Origin: Hydractinia symbiolongicarpus
Taxonomy: Eukaryota > Cnidaria > Hydrozoa > Anthoathecata > Hydractiniidae
Length of the DNA: 64,000 bases
Direction: 5' to 3'
Assembly: GCF_029227915.1 (NCBI RefSeq)
Contig: NC_079878.1
Coordinates: 17,734,001 to 17,798,000 of the forward strand
This document shows, piece after piece, positions 35,901 through 47,900 of the stretch (position 1 is the first letter of the stretch; every line of letters begins with the position of its first letter). Both the position numbers and the translations under genes were made by a program. The notes beneath the pieces were generated by a model that was not told the DNA's origin, did no database searches, and was given only the letters and a program-made list of their open reading frames with translations.

Positions 35901-38900
35901 CGAAGACCTGGCAAGGCACACCAACACTAGCTTCACCAGGGACAAGAAGGTGGTAGATGCCGCAATGAGGAGCCCATACCTTGAAGACCTTGAAGAGATT
36001 GGGGACGCGTATGAAGTAAGAAGGGGGAAGCAAGGGGTTGCCATCGATCGAGCCTATCAATGTGGGATATATGTTTACCAATTAACCAAGTTGTGCATGT
36101 TAGAGTTTTACTACGATTTTCTGGATAAGTACGTTAATCGCCGAGATTTTGAATATGTGTACATGGATACAGATAGCGCATATTTTGCCATCTCCGGAGA
36201 AGAGCTGCGAGAGGTCTTTCGTCCTGAATTACTCGAGCAGTACGATAACGACATAGAAAATTGACTTGTTACTGACAAGCACTCGAGTCGAACTGGAGTG
36301 TTGTTCAAACCTGAATTCATCGGGTCTAGGATGATTGCATTAACAGCCAAGTGCTATTTCGTCGAAGGTAAAGAAGGTACTAAATTCTCCTGTAAAGAAA
36401 TGTCGAAAAGGCAGAATAAAGTAACTTGGTCAAGGTATATGGGAGCACTGAAAGGTGAGCTAGATACCGCTAAAAATGTAGGCTTCCGGGTTCATAACCA
36501 GGGGATGGTGACATACCAGCAAAACAAGCTAGGGCTCTCAGGTTTTTACGATAAGAGTAAGGTCCTCGAGGATGGTATACATACAGCGCCTTTGGGATTG
36601 TAAGTCGCGTTGAATAAATTTGTGTTTTTCTCACTCCTTTTCAGTATGAATCGGTAAAAACAAGAACAAACTCATTTGCCTCATCTATTCAAAAAAATGA
36701 TAAACAGTTTCTGAATAATCAAGAGGTTTTCTGTATGATGCGTAAACGACCTAATCTGTGATGCGTGAATTTTCACACAGGTAATACTCAAGGTGATACT
36801 GAATAGCTATATACGAAGCTTGATATATAGTAAAATTGTGGTAGCAGGCTTAGACCTGGCTGAAGGGTACGGATGGGCGGGCGAGACTATGCCTTACCTG
36901 GAGGCAGCCGTCTCGCCCCGGTTTCTACCACACACTGTGCCAGTTGGGAAAAATTGTGCCAAAATGCCAGGAACGGCCTCTGAAAGTGCTCACTTAAAAA
37001 GGTGGGTTTCGTTAATGCGTTGTACAAGCACGACATTCTGTATAGAGTATAAAGAGCAAGTACGCTAAGCCTGCAAAGCAGGACAGCACTGAAAAAACAC
37101 CTCGGATATGGAAAACCAAAGGCTCTGAGTGGTATACTCGCAGAATCAAAAACCCTCTGGGTTCAAACAACAACAACAAAAACAACAAAACACCAAGAGG
37201 GTTCCCTTACGAGGGTTTTGTTTTGAAAAATAAACATGCTATGTGAGATATGCCTATGTCTCGCAATAATTCTTCCGTATATCTTGCTCCTTGATTGTTT
37301 CTATCGGTACAGGTTATTAATAAATAGAATGTCACATCTCGCTGATATATTTGATGTTGTTGATACCCCAGCAGAAGCCCTCGTGCAAAAACCAGCAGAA
37401 ACCATCGACAAGCGACAAGCTTTGAAACATGCTATACGAAAAGGTAAACAGCATCTTTTACCGAGAAAATGGACAGAAGGTTATGTTGACAAAGCATCAG
37501 ACGAGGCATGCGAGAAAGCGTATACGGAATTCGTTCAACGTGAGATTCGTGAGAAAGGAGAAAAGACCGCCAAGGAACTCTCTGCGCATGCGATCAGCAT
37601 GTACACGAAGGCTGTAGGGAGTGTAGTTTCATCCAATAATGCCGAGGGTCTGAGACAAGATCTCGAAGCTGACCACATCATCAAAGACTCTGGCGGATCT
37701 AGGGATCCTCGTATATTCGGCATTTGGAAAGTTTCTCATGCCTCTTTTAGTCGCTGCGCATACTGTAAACCACTGCCAACTCTCCATGTCCAAGATAGCT
37801 GAAGAGAAGGTTAATGAAGAGCAAGAAAAGAATGGGAAACAGTCTATCAAAGATACACATGGGCAATCGTGAAATAGTTGATACATCAAACAATAAGATC
37901 CTGTACAAATGCAGAATACGAGCGCGGTATACGGACTGGTGTGGTGTTTACGGAGACTGTTACGCACGCGGTCTAATGATTTTAACACCAGCGGCTGATA
38001 GATTCCCCACCGCGGCATGTATTTTAGTGAGGGTTCCATGGATGAATGCGTAAGATATGCTGGCAAAGAAGGTTTGAAGGCTACCTAGAGTGATTTACAA
38101 GTTTTGTCGGGTTATAACAAATGAGTGGAGAGTCTACTACTCAAGTAATAACCAAGAAGAATGAAGGTTGTGTTGCTGCTGGCAAGAGACTTGCTAATGG
38201 AACCGCAAGGACAAGCTTAGGAAATTAGAAAGTTCTTCATTAAGTGGTGGCCAGGTTCCTGCATCAAGTGGCCAGGTTCCTGCATCAAGTGGTCAAGTCC
38301 CACACAAGTCAAACGATGTATATCTCTATAGCGCTGGAGGTCTTGTTGTACTTGCTTGCGTGGCGGCAGTTGGGGTCTATCTTCCGCAAGCAGCAGGGTG
38401 GAAAAGAACCATCGCCTGGTGGCTCCGAAGGGGTACGTGCGCCTCAGTGATAGCCTACAGCCCAGCCCAATATTGACAACATTTTTCACATGCGATAATC
38501 TATAATATAAACATGAGTTCTAATGTTACGCCCCTGCAAAAAGAGATAATTGATGTTCTGTATGAGACTGTCGTGGACCTTGGGTTCACATTTGCATATG
38601 CCATGGTTGGCAAGCGGTTCCTTGGGATAAGTAGTCCCAGCACTAAGTTGGCCAAGATAAATCGTCTTTTTAGAGCCCTTCCAGCCTGTTTTCAAAACAC
38701 CCGCCAGCAGCTCGAAAATAACAAAGGCAATCCTAACGATACCTTCATCTCCCTCAAAGGACTCAAGTGCATGGAGGGTAATACAAGAGACCCTGATAAT
38801 AAGGCTAGACTGCAGGCACTTATAGATTTATATAGCACGACGTCTCATTAGATGTGCCCTGTTATTACAGAGGAAACTTAAGGAGCAACGTAAGCTAATC

Positions 38901-41900
38901 AAACAAAAGGACGCGACCATTGCGATGCAGGATAGCGAGCTTGAATGGCTGGATCAATACATTCAATCAAAACAAATCGGGGAAATTGTTATTATGATTT
39001 TTCGCAAGCATACGACACCTAACGACGATAACTACCTTGATTTCCCGTATTATGAAGCGCATATTCAAAGACGCGATATCCCTAGGATGAGGGATTGGTT
39101 CAAAGAGAAATTTCCAAAGTCTGAAGAGATTTTCGTTATCGACAACCCCATCGGTATACATATCTTTAACAGATTCATCAAAGAAGGACACGTAGAGCGA
39201 TACATATGTAACTTCAAACTGATCGATGTGGGTCGAGACGACTTGTACAATCTAGGTGTTCCAGCGCCATATGACTAGGTCACATGTTTTTGTTGCTCTT
39301 CCAGAGCCACAAAAATTACGCCTGATAATTCTGCTTGACCACTTCAATCTATGTTAAAATAGTTAAGTATCAAAAAAGAAAAAAAAATACGTAAAAAGCC
39401 AGCAATTTAGAAACCTTTACAATATTCGAGTGACCGTGCTGCGATGCTGCATCAAGGCAGGATCTACTACCGCTTATTTTTCACAGTGTTTGGAGAATTT
39501 TAGATTTAGGAATGGGCCATACTATGAGGGGTTTGTATATCCAGATGATGACGAGCTTCTAGACAGAGTAGCATCAGGTGAAAAGCCGTGGGCAACAATT
39601 CCCTGTGAGGAGGAAGGATAAGGATTCTAGGATCTGGTGGACTTGGAGAAAATTGGCGACATACTCAACATTCAAATCGATGACAGAGCATTGGTTGACA
39701 TCATCGACCTTCATAGCGAGCAAATGTTATCCAGGGAATCGTCTATGGCTATCCATTCTATACCCTACATCCTTATGATTATACGCCCCTTCATCTGATT
39801 GACTCCAGCGATGATGACTCCGATGATGAATAAAAAAGGATGTTGCTTGGAGTAGCTATTAACTACCACAAAAACAAATTTACCACTCTTTAACATGCTC
39901 CGGAGGTACTTCAACATCCTCTGGTACTAGCATGAGCTCCTCCGCCACAAAGCTTCAATCAGGCCCCCTCTGCCAGATAGTATAACAGCATCGTACCTGT
40001 CACGATACGGTCCAGTCTATACGTTTTCTTGCTCCACCATGCGTCTGTCGCGCGTCTTTTAGCATCATCGTGCTCCTCTCCAGGTTGCAGCAGATACAAG
40101 TATAAGCCGTCATCTGGTAGAGGCTTTTCATCCAGACGCTGCTCACTTTTTATAAGCGGGACTTTATCCAGCTTGATGGCTTTCAAAGGCTTCATGTCAA
40201 ACATGACGGTCTTGGTATTGTTCATGCTTTTGATGATAGTGTATAAATGTTTGACCCATGTGGTACTAGTTTCGTTAGAGGCAAGCTCTTGGGCATCTTG
40301 AGGTTTGAACAGTCTCTCCGCGAGCACCTTGTTGTACGACTCGACAAAAGCCGTAAAAGTGTGATGGTACTTGGTAGTCGTGCGCTTGAGTTGGACCCCT
40401 TTGCCCTCTAGCAGCTTCGTAACATCTGACTTGAACTCACTACCGTTATCACATTGGAAGGTCTTCGGATAGCGAAGAGGCCCCGCTTTGTAAATATCCT
40501 TGACTTTGTAGCGTTGAAGCTACATCGATACCCGTCAAAATGTATTTGTAGGTGCTTCCATATAACTTGTCATGGGGCATATACAGCAAGTCAAACTGAT
40601 GCATCTCATTGGGTTTTGTAATGGTGAAATGAGGGTAGTCGATACGTTTAGGGCCTCGAATATGTCTGAGCCAGGCGATTTGACGAGTCAGCCAAAGAGT
40701 AACGTGCTTCTTAGAGAGACCACTCTCCTTGCCGAGCAGTTTGATAACCTTACGTCCAGAGATGTTCCGGGGTGTAGTAGTTTTGGCTCAATTTCTCCGC
40801 TTCTTCCTCGGTAACGATATGTGATTTTGACATATTTATTATATCTCAAAATGCTTAAGCATACTTGTACACCACGAAACCTAAAAGTGCTAGCGAGCCC
40901 ACGATGAACGTCAGTTCGCCGTCTTTCTGTTGCTGCGAAGGTTCGTAATAGTCCGATAATTTGGGCTCTTTCTCAATAGTCGCGATATAGTACTCTCGCA
41001 TGCCTTCATCAAATTCTTTCAAAGACTCACCAGCCTTGCGCTTTAATTCACGATGATGGTTATACCAGTCGATCTTGGCTTGCCTGTCCCGCACCCATTT
41101 GGCTTGAGCCGCTTGCAATTGTTCCACGTCCTTATCATGCCTTTTCCTCTCTTCCTCACCACGGCCCCATCAATGTACCAAATAGGTAATTCGACCCGCT
41201 AAACGCCAGCGCATTAATCAATGCCCCTCTTGCCATAACTGCCAAAGTTGCCATTTATTGTTGGAATTCTCGAGATGTACTGGGTGAGCATAAAATTATA
41301 ACCTTCTAATATTCTGTACTATGGCACCTCCCGTCTAAGATATTTAGCTGGGCATCTTGAAGCAAGTACACGTAGCATCTGAAATCCGTATCCGTGCCCA
41401 CAGTATCAGCTTTCTTGGTGATTTGGAGAGTGATCCCGTCCGATAGTTTTTGCGGACGCCTGCCGCTCCATTGTAGGAGATTATCGGGGGAGCTGCGGAA
41501 GTTGATGCATAGCGCATAACTACTCCTCATGAACTGGCCTATGGTTACCCCTGAGTTCAAGCCCCCAAAGAGCTGCTCGATTTGCTCGAAATGATCCTTT
41601 GGCAGCATAGCATTGCTGTATAGCTCATTAGGCTCCCCCTCGACAGTGATCGCGATCTTCTCGATTTGAGGGTTACAGAACACTTCGTTAGCACCCGCAT
41701 AAGCTTTGACTTTTGCCGGATCAACAATGGAGCCATGGGGTTTACCTACTATACTACACCGCACAAGGGCAGTAAGGCAGGGGCCCAGAAACTTATGAAC
41801 GAATTGAACCATATTGAGGAAAGGGCTGATGACATCGAGATGCTGCCACTGCTCGGAAATGTTCTAGACGAGACAGAGAGTCTTATCGAAGATACTTCTT

Positions 41901-44900
41901 TGGTGGGGATGGAAGCTTCACGGAACGTGAAAGAAGAGGGCTCAACCTCAAGCTTCAAACGCTAAGAGGCAATCTGAGGAATCTGAAAAGCAAGATGATA
42001 TTTTTCGATAGCGAGATGGACAAAGCAGAGGCCAAGGTGAAGAGGCTCGAGAGCAAGAAAGCTACGCCTGGAGTATCTGAGAAGCAGCTAGCCATTTGGA
42101 ATGAAGACATCGCGAAGACCAGGGAAGAGATAGAGGGACTCCGTGATCAGAAGGAAGAAACACGAAAAGCGCACGGTTTACTTTCCTCAGATACCCAGAG
42201 CCAACTGAAGCACATTAAAGACACTCTTATGAAGATCGCAGGGGATGACACATCTTTACTGGAAAAGCTCAAGATTCTCTTCAAGGAACAAGGCTTGACT
42301 ATCGCGAGTATAGTCTCAGCTGTTTGTCTATTGGTTTCCACCATCGTCCTGGCAGTTATGGGGAGTGGAGGCACTGCCGGAGGAGCCGCCGGAGGAAGTG
42401 CAGGTGGGAAAGGTTTTGTGTGAAAGCAGCTTGAAAGACTCGGAAAATTCCTGAAGTACCTAGCAGGTAAGGCTGGCTCAGCCTTACCAGGGATCATTGG
42501 CAGCGTGGTATCATTCCTTTTCAGAGCTGCGGCTAAGATTGTGGAATTTGCAGCCAAGCATATGTACGTGGCTTTAGGCGCCGTGGCGGCATTCGTTGTG
42601 GCCTATGTTGGGAGGGCTGGGAAGGGTGGTAAAAATCGATAAGAGTCCAATATGTTTGTACAATATATTGGAACTTACTTCATCCAGAGATAGACCAGAA
42701 TGAGGCCTGTTGCAGCAATGATCAACGTAGTCTTGTTATCCACATGTGTAACTGCCGATTGGGAGGGTGCCGCTTTTCCCTTCGATATTTCTTGCCGAGG
42801 GGACGGCACGGCATGCCGGATGTCGGGCTTGGTAACATCTTGGACATTAATCGTGAGGTTAGTACCGATGGAGAAATACTCTTTGCTGATGAGGATCTTG
42901 TTCGTGAAGTTCGCAATATCTCCAACACGAAGGTCCATATCACTGGACACCGTGAGCTACGCTGTAATCTACCTTCGAACGGCCATACTTGAGCACGTTT
43001 TGAAACTCGTCAATTTCCTTACTGGTGTTATTCGACCTCAATATCAAGCCTTCAAACTCCGTCAAATAGAGGCGCTGCGTATCGATAGCACTTCCCTGGT
43101 TGCCTATAATGCTAGACCTTGCATTTGCTTGGCTCTGCAATATTAGATAGGCATATAGTCGCACGCTTTGGGAGAGCTTCTCTACACCTATAAGCGTTAA
43201 ACCTCGGGATTTCTCCAGAATCCACCGGCTTCACGAGTCTTTATCGAAATAGGATGGGCCTGATCCGGGATAATCCTCGCGAATGGCTTGCCAGCTGGAG
43301 AATAGAGTCTCATTCCACCATTCCTATTCGCTGACACTTATATCAAATTCACGTGCTAGCTGATGGAATTTTTGCATATTGAATGGGTTGTTGAGGCGAC
43401 GGAATCTATCAGAATCCGGCAGGGGTACATCGAGATCTTCTAGAACTTTACGAATCTGAAAATAAACGTGAAATAAGTACACGCTGCGAACGAGCGGTAA
43501 AGAGGACTGTAAATGTTGCATAGAGATACCGCATGCGGATGTGGCGCAGTAGGTAGCAAAATTGAGCTGAGTGGACTAGAGGCTGAATGGGTGGCTTTGT
43601 CATTTATTAAACACAGCACCAGAGTGGAACTCATAGTCCGTGAATATGTTTGGGAACTTTACCTTGAACGAGGACCCCTTGGCGTCAATGACAATGTCCT
43701 GCGTATGGAGCTGCTCGCCCCTCAACCTCTCGAGATATCTCCCATGATAGGGTGAGTACTTAGCCCTCGGGTTATAACCGTAAATGCTCATGTTTCTTTC
43801 AGAAGAAACATGAAGCAATTATATATCACTGACATTGGAAAACCTACGATATTTGAGGAGTACCTAGGGCAGGACACGAGGATCGCTCTAAAATCCATCA
43901 GTTTCCACCCCAGGTGGTGGAATCTCTACAAAAAGAGCGAGTTCAACATATATAAAGCTAAGACCGATATAAATATCGGACCGTTGGAAGTCCTCATCTC
44001 AATCGAGCCGTGGTTGTATAGAATCGAGGATCTGGCGGCCATAGTCAACAGTCGATCCGAGGGCAAGATCAAGCTCTCTGTGCTCAGGAACAGAGTCTGC
44101 AGACTCTGGGTTAGGAAGGGATACGGTGTATTAATTGATCAACCACTGCAGGACATTATGGGTTATGGAGCTGATGCCAAGGTACTATTCACAGAAGGAG
44201 ATCATGACAGCCGCTACAAGACTGACGTTCACCAGCGGCTGAGACTCCATGTAAGCAGTTGGATACGGATTACTGTCTTTTAAATGGTGAGAAATCCAAT
44301 ATACTGGCAATGCTCCCCATCAAAGAGTTGACTGATTGGGAGGACATGCTTACCTGGACTTTTGATAATCCCATATTCCTCCCACTTAAGAGTTCAACAA
44401 CAACAACAATAAGAACCCTTTCGTCGGATCACGATGCATATTCTTATAGAACAAATATGAGCGAAATTACAAAGCTTTATCCGAGCCTACCGAGTGCTCC
44501 TCATGAGGGGGATGCTGATGAAGGTCAACTGTACAGACTTAAGAAAATACATGTGTAATGAGATTAAAGAGCGGGACAAACTCGCTAAAAAGTTCAAAAT
44601 GCATGGTACGTGGGTTAGATACACTGACCATGGATTACTCGCTGTAAGTGTCATTACTTCAGGGGTTGGTATTGGCAGCATGTTATCCGGAATTGGTGTA
44701 CCACTCGCCGTAGCAATGGGGGTACCACGATCGCTGTGGGGTTGGGGCAAGCAGGCCTGAGGAATACGGGCCAGAGGCTGGATGTCAAAAGCAAAAAGCA
44801 CAAAAGCATCAGGCATCTGGCAGAGACCCAACTTAACTCTGTTGTCGACTTTATCAGTAGAGCTGTGGAAAATGGGGTGATTAGTGATTATGAATTCACC

Positions 44901-47900
44901 TTGATTATGCAGGAAAAGCAACAATATATGTTGGTGAAGGAGCAAATACGCCAAAGAACCAGAAAGATCGTAGAGTCCCTTAATGAATGGGAGAGACAGC
45001 AGCTGGTCGAGAAGGGGCGTGAGAAGGGCAAGCAGGAGCTTATAAAAAAACTTTAATCTGTTCAACATGTAGATAAACCACCAGCTTATGGTGTCTAATA
45101 TGTCGTTCAACATACCAGACGAGTACTTCCCCGCTATCTCGATCAAAAGTGTGATCACCATCATGCGCTACGCGTTTCTTCTTTTCGGATAGTATGTGCG
45201 CATACTGCTCTAGGTTCTCCCAAACTATAGTAACGGATGGTTCGCAATAGGGACTATCAGTTTGAGAGGAGGCATCTTTGTACTTAGCCTTGCGAATTGC
45301 ATCGATAAGGGCGACCTTATTCATGGTTGAAATGTTATGGATCTTTAGCGCTGTGGCATCCCTTTTTAATTCGGTAACGAACATGTTTTTATATGGTTGG
45401 AGAACAACCACATAACGCATTTTTTTTGGATCTAGTTTATGAATTCATCATCCGAGTAGTCATCCGAATCCGGGTAGAGGGTTGGATTGAAATCCTTTAT
45501 TTTACATTGCATTCTACCAGAGTAATCTGCATGTGATGGTTCGAGCCATCTATGTAAATGCTCGCCAGTTTGAAAATGGCCTGGCACCTGCAGCTTTTTC
45601 CCAAAGGGACTTCTTTGGGATTGAAAGCCGTTTTGACCTTGCCTTCCCACTCTTTCACTTTTGAGGTAATATACTTACCGTTTTTAACGGGTTGGCTAGC
45701 AAAATTTGCCCCTTTCAAGGCTTGTATTTTATCCATAATGCTATTAAACTTCCCCAGTCATCGGGATTTATCATAAATGTCGAATGGCATGGTGAGTGAT
45801 GCTTCTTTATCGTAGCGCGAGACGCCATTGGAATATAGTTCCTTGGGTGTTTTGATCGTTAGATGCCTGATCTTGCCATCGTTATTATATCCAATTAAAG
45901 TGCGCTCATCCCTGCCCTTTGTTGGCGCTAAAGGGATCACTTAGCACGATATTCTCAATGTTTACATCCTTGATATTTAATGGAGCCGCCTTGGCATAAA
46001 AGTCTTGAATTAACATTCTCGGTACCAAATTTAAACTTTTTTTTTATTTTGGTAAAAAGGGAGTTCAACTAGAGTCTGGTACATGGCCAGTTGCCGCCGT
46101 TTTACGTGATATACATGTAGTAGCAAGACCAGCACAGCATTTTGCCGTGTATAAGGAGTTGACAGCAGCAGCACCGGTCGTACTCGTCAAGGATAACTTC
46201 GCAGTCGTCGCAGTGCCCAATCATGTTTATTTGACCCTTGCACCGCTTCATAATATTTCAAGGTCCTTCTTTTCATCTTCTGCAAAACACCAGTCTATAA
46301 CTCTGTTGGGATGCCAAGCCATTGGAAGCAAATCCTCCTTATATCTCGCCTTTGTTGCCTTCCGCTGATGATAGTCTCCGAGCAGCCAGGGATCAGTGAT
46401 ATGGTTAAGCATTTCCCGAGTCATGAACCAGAGTGCCCCGGGATCCTTCTGAACCACCTCGGTTCACATCTCCTGGGTCATGAATCGATCTGAAATATAC
46501 ATGAGCGCCCAGGGGTTCTCTTGAACCACCCTGGTACACATTTCCTGGGTCTTGAAATGATTTGAAACATATTTGAGTAGCAAAGGCGCCAAATCAACCG
46601 CCCTATTACACATTTCTTGTGTCTTGAAATGATCTGGAATGTCCTCGAGCATATGCGGGTACAGCCCAACTGCCCCAATACACATATCCCGGGTCTTTAA
46701 ATGGTCTGGAACATCCACGAGCAACAATGGATCCTCTCGAATCGCCCTAATACACATTTCCCGGGTCTTAAAATGGTCCGGTACGCCCCTGAGGCCCAGG
46801 GGATACCTGTCAACCACACTGGTACACATTTCTTGTGTCTTGAGATGATCCGGAAAATATTTGAGTAGCAAGGGTTCATCTTGAACCACCCTGTAAATGA
46901 TCTTTCACAATATGTGTATACATTTATCGTATATTATATGTACAACAAGGCCTCTAATAGCACGATCGAGTAAGGGACACCCCTACTCATTACGCATGCG
47001 CTAGATTTTTGTTGATGTCAGCAATATTACTATCGGCGTGTGCGCATGCGTCGGAATTATCGGAATCTGGATGCTATCGGATTTGTTTTCGGATGCCGTC
47101 GGATTTTCCGATTTTAGGAGGGTAGGGGCTGGGGCGGTGGTGGACGTGGTGGAGGCAGGGTTTTGACGGGGTAAAGGTGTGAAAGGATAAAAAACCGCTT
47201 ATAATGCTCTTACCATACTTCTACACACCTGTCTACACGGTAAGTTAAAATGTATAAGTTTTTTAAAACCTCTTTTTTCACAATGAATACGCAAGAAAGA
47301 GCACGCATATCTTCAATTGGAGTTATTGCTATAGCAGCAGCAGAAATAATAATAGCTAGAATGTAGTAAGCCCGTAAAGAGTTCATTTTGGTTTTAGCCT
47401 CATCCTCTAAAATAAAACGGTATAATAATACTGATATTGATAGGGAGTAAAGAGCAACCTTTAACAGTAGGAGTAATAATTTTTATTTAGCTTTGGAAAG
47501 AATTGTTTGTATCTTTAACTTTAAAACAAGGTACCTGACATTCCGTAAAGAAGTACAAGTTTTTTGTATCATTTTTTCTTCTCATTCGGCGACGTAACAT
47601 CCCATAAACATCGAATCTCCTTCCACTCCTCGGTAAAACGTTCGGTTTTTTTCTTCTTTCTTTGCCTCGCTAGCCATATTTTTAGGTTTTTCAACACTAG
47701 CACTGTGATTAGAAACCGGAAGTATGCTCAAATCTTCAGTTTAAGCATTAAATATTCTGTTAATTTCAATAGAAAAAATTTAGCAAAAGTTGAACACCAT
47801 AATGCTTCGAATAAACGCCCCCCTTCTATTAAACGCCCCCTCGAATAGACGCCCCTCTTTTTCAGTCATTTTTTAAATAAACGCCCCCTCGAATAGACGC

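Larger units (their letters stand above)
34601..47222. mobile_element. Polinton/Maverick, 12.6 kb, degenerate
   Basis: Terminal inverted repeats bound a block containing protein-primed type B DNA polymerase, retroviral-like integrase and several frames typical of Polintons. Both ends begin AG..AGTATGGTAAGAGC. Base composition rises sharply (clearly GC-richer than the AT-rich flanks) between about 34900 and 46900. Typical Polintons are 15-20 kb. No packaging ATPase, adenovirus-type protease or complete double-jelly-roll capsid gene was seen, so this copy is internally deleted and inactive. It lies in the LARP7 intron between 34423 and 48301. A clean 6-bp target duplication was not found. Confidence 0.9.

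Noticed and set aside
44487-45164. 225-codon open frame on the minus strand
   Set aside because: It is antisense to two plus-strand Polinton genes whose translations show family-like motifs. It is hydrophobic only because of the complementary reading of Lys/Glu-rich codons.
34595-47230. Search for a 6-bp Polinton target duplication
   Set aside because: Bases outside the TIRs (TAATACA on the left, ACACACC on the right) do not match. Shifting the border by a few bases did not help, so none is claimed.
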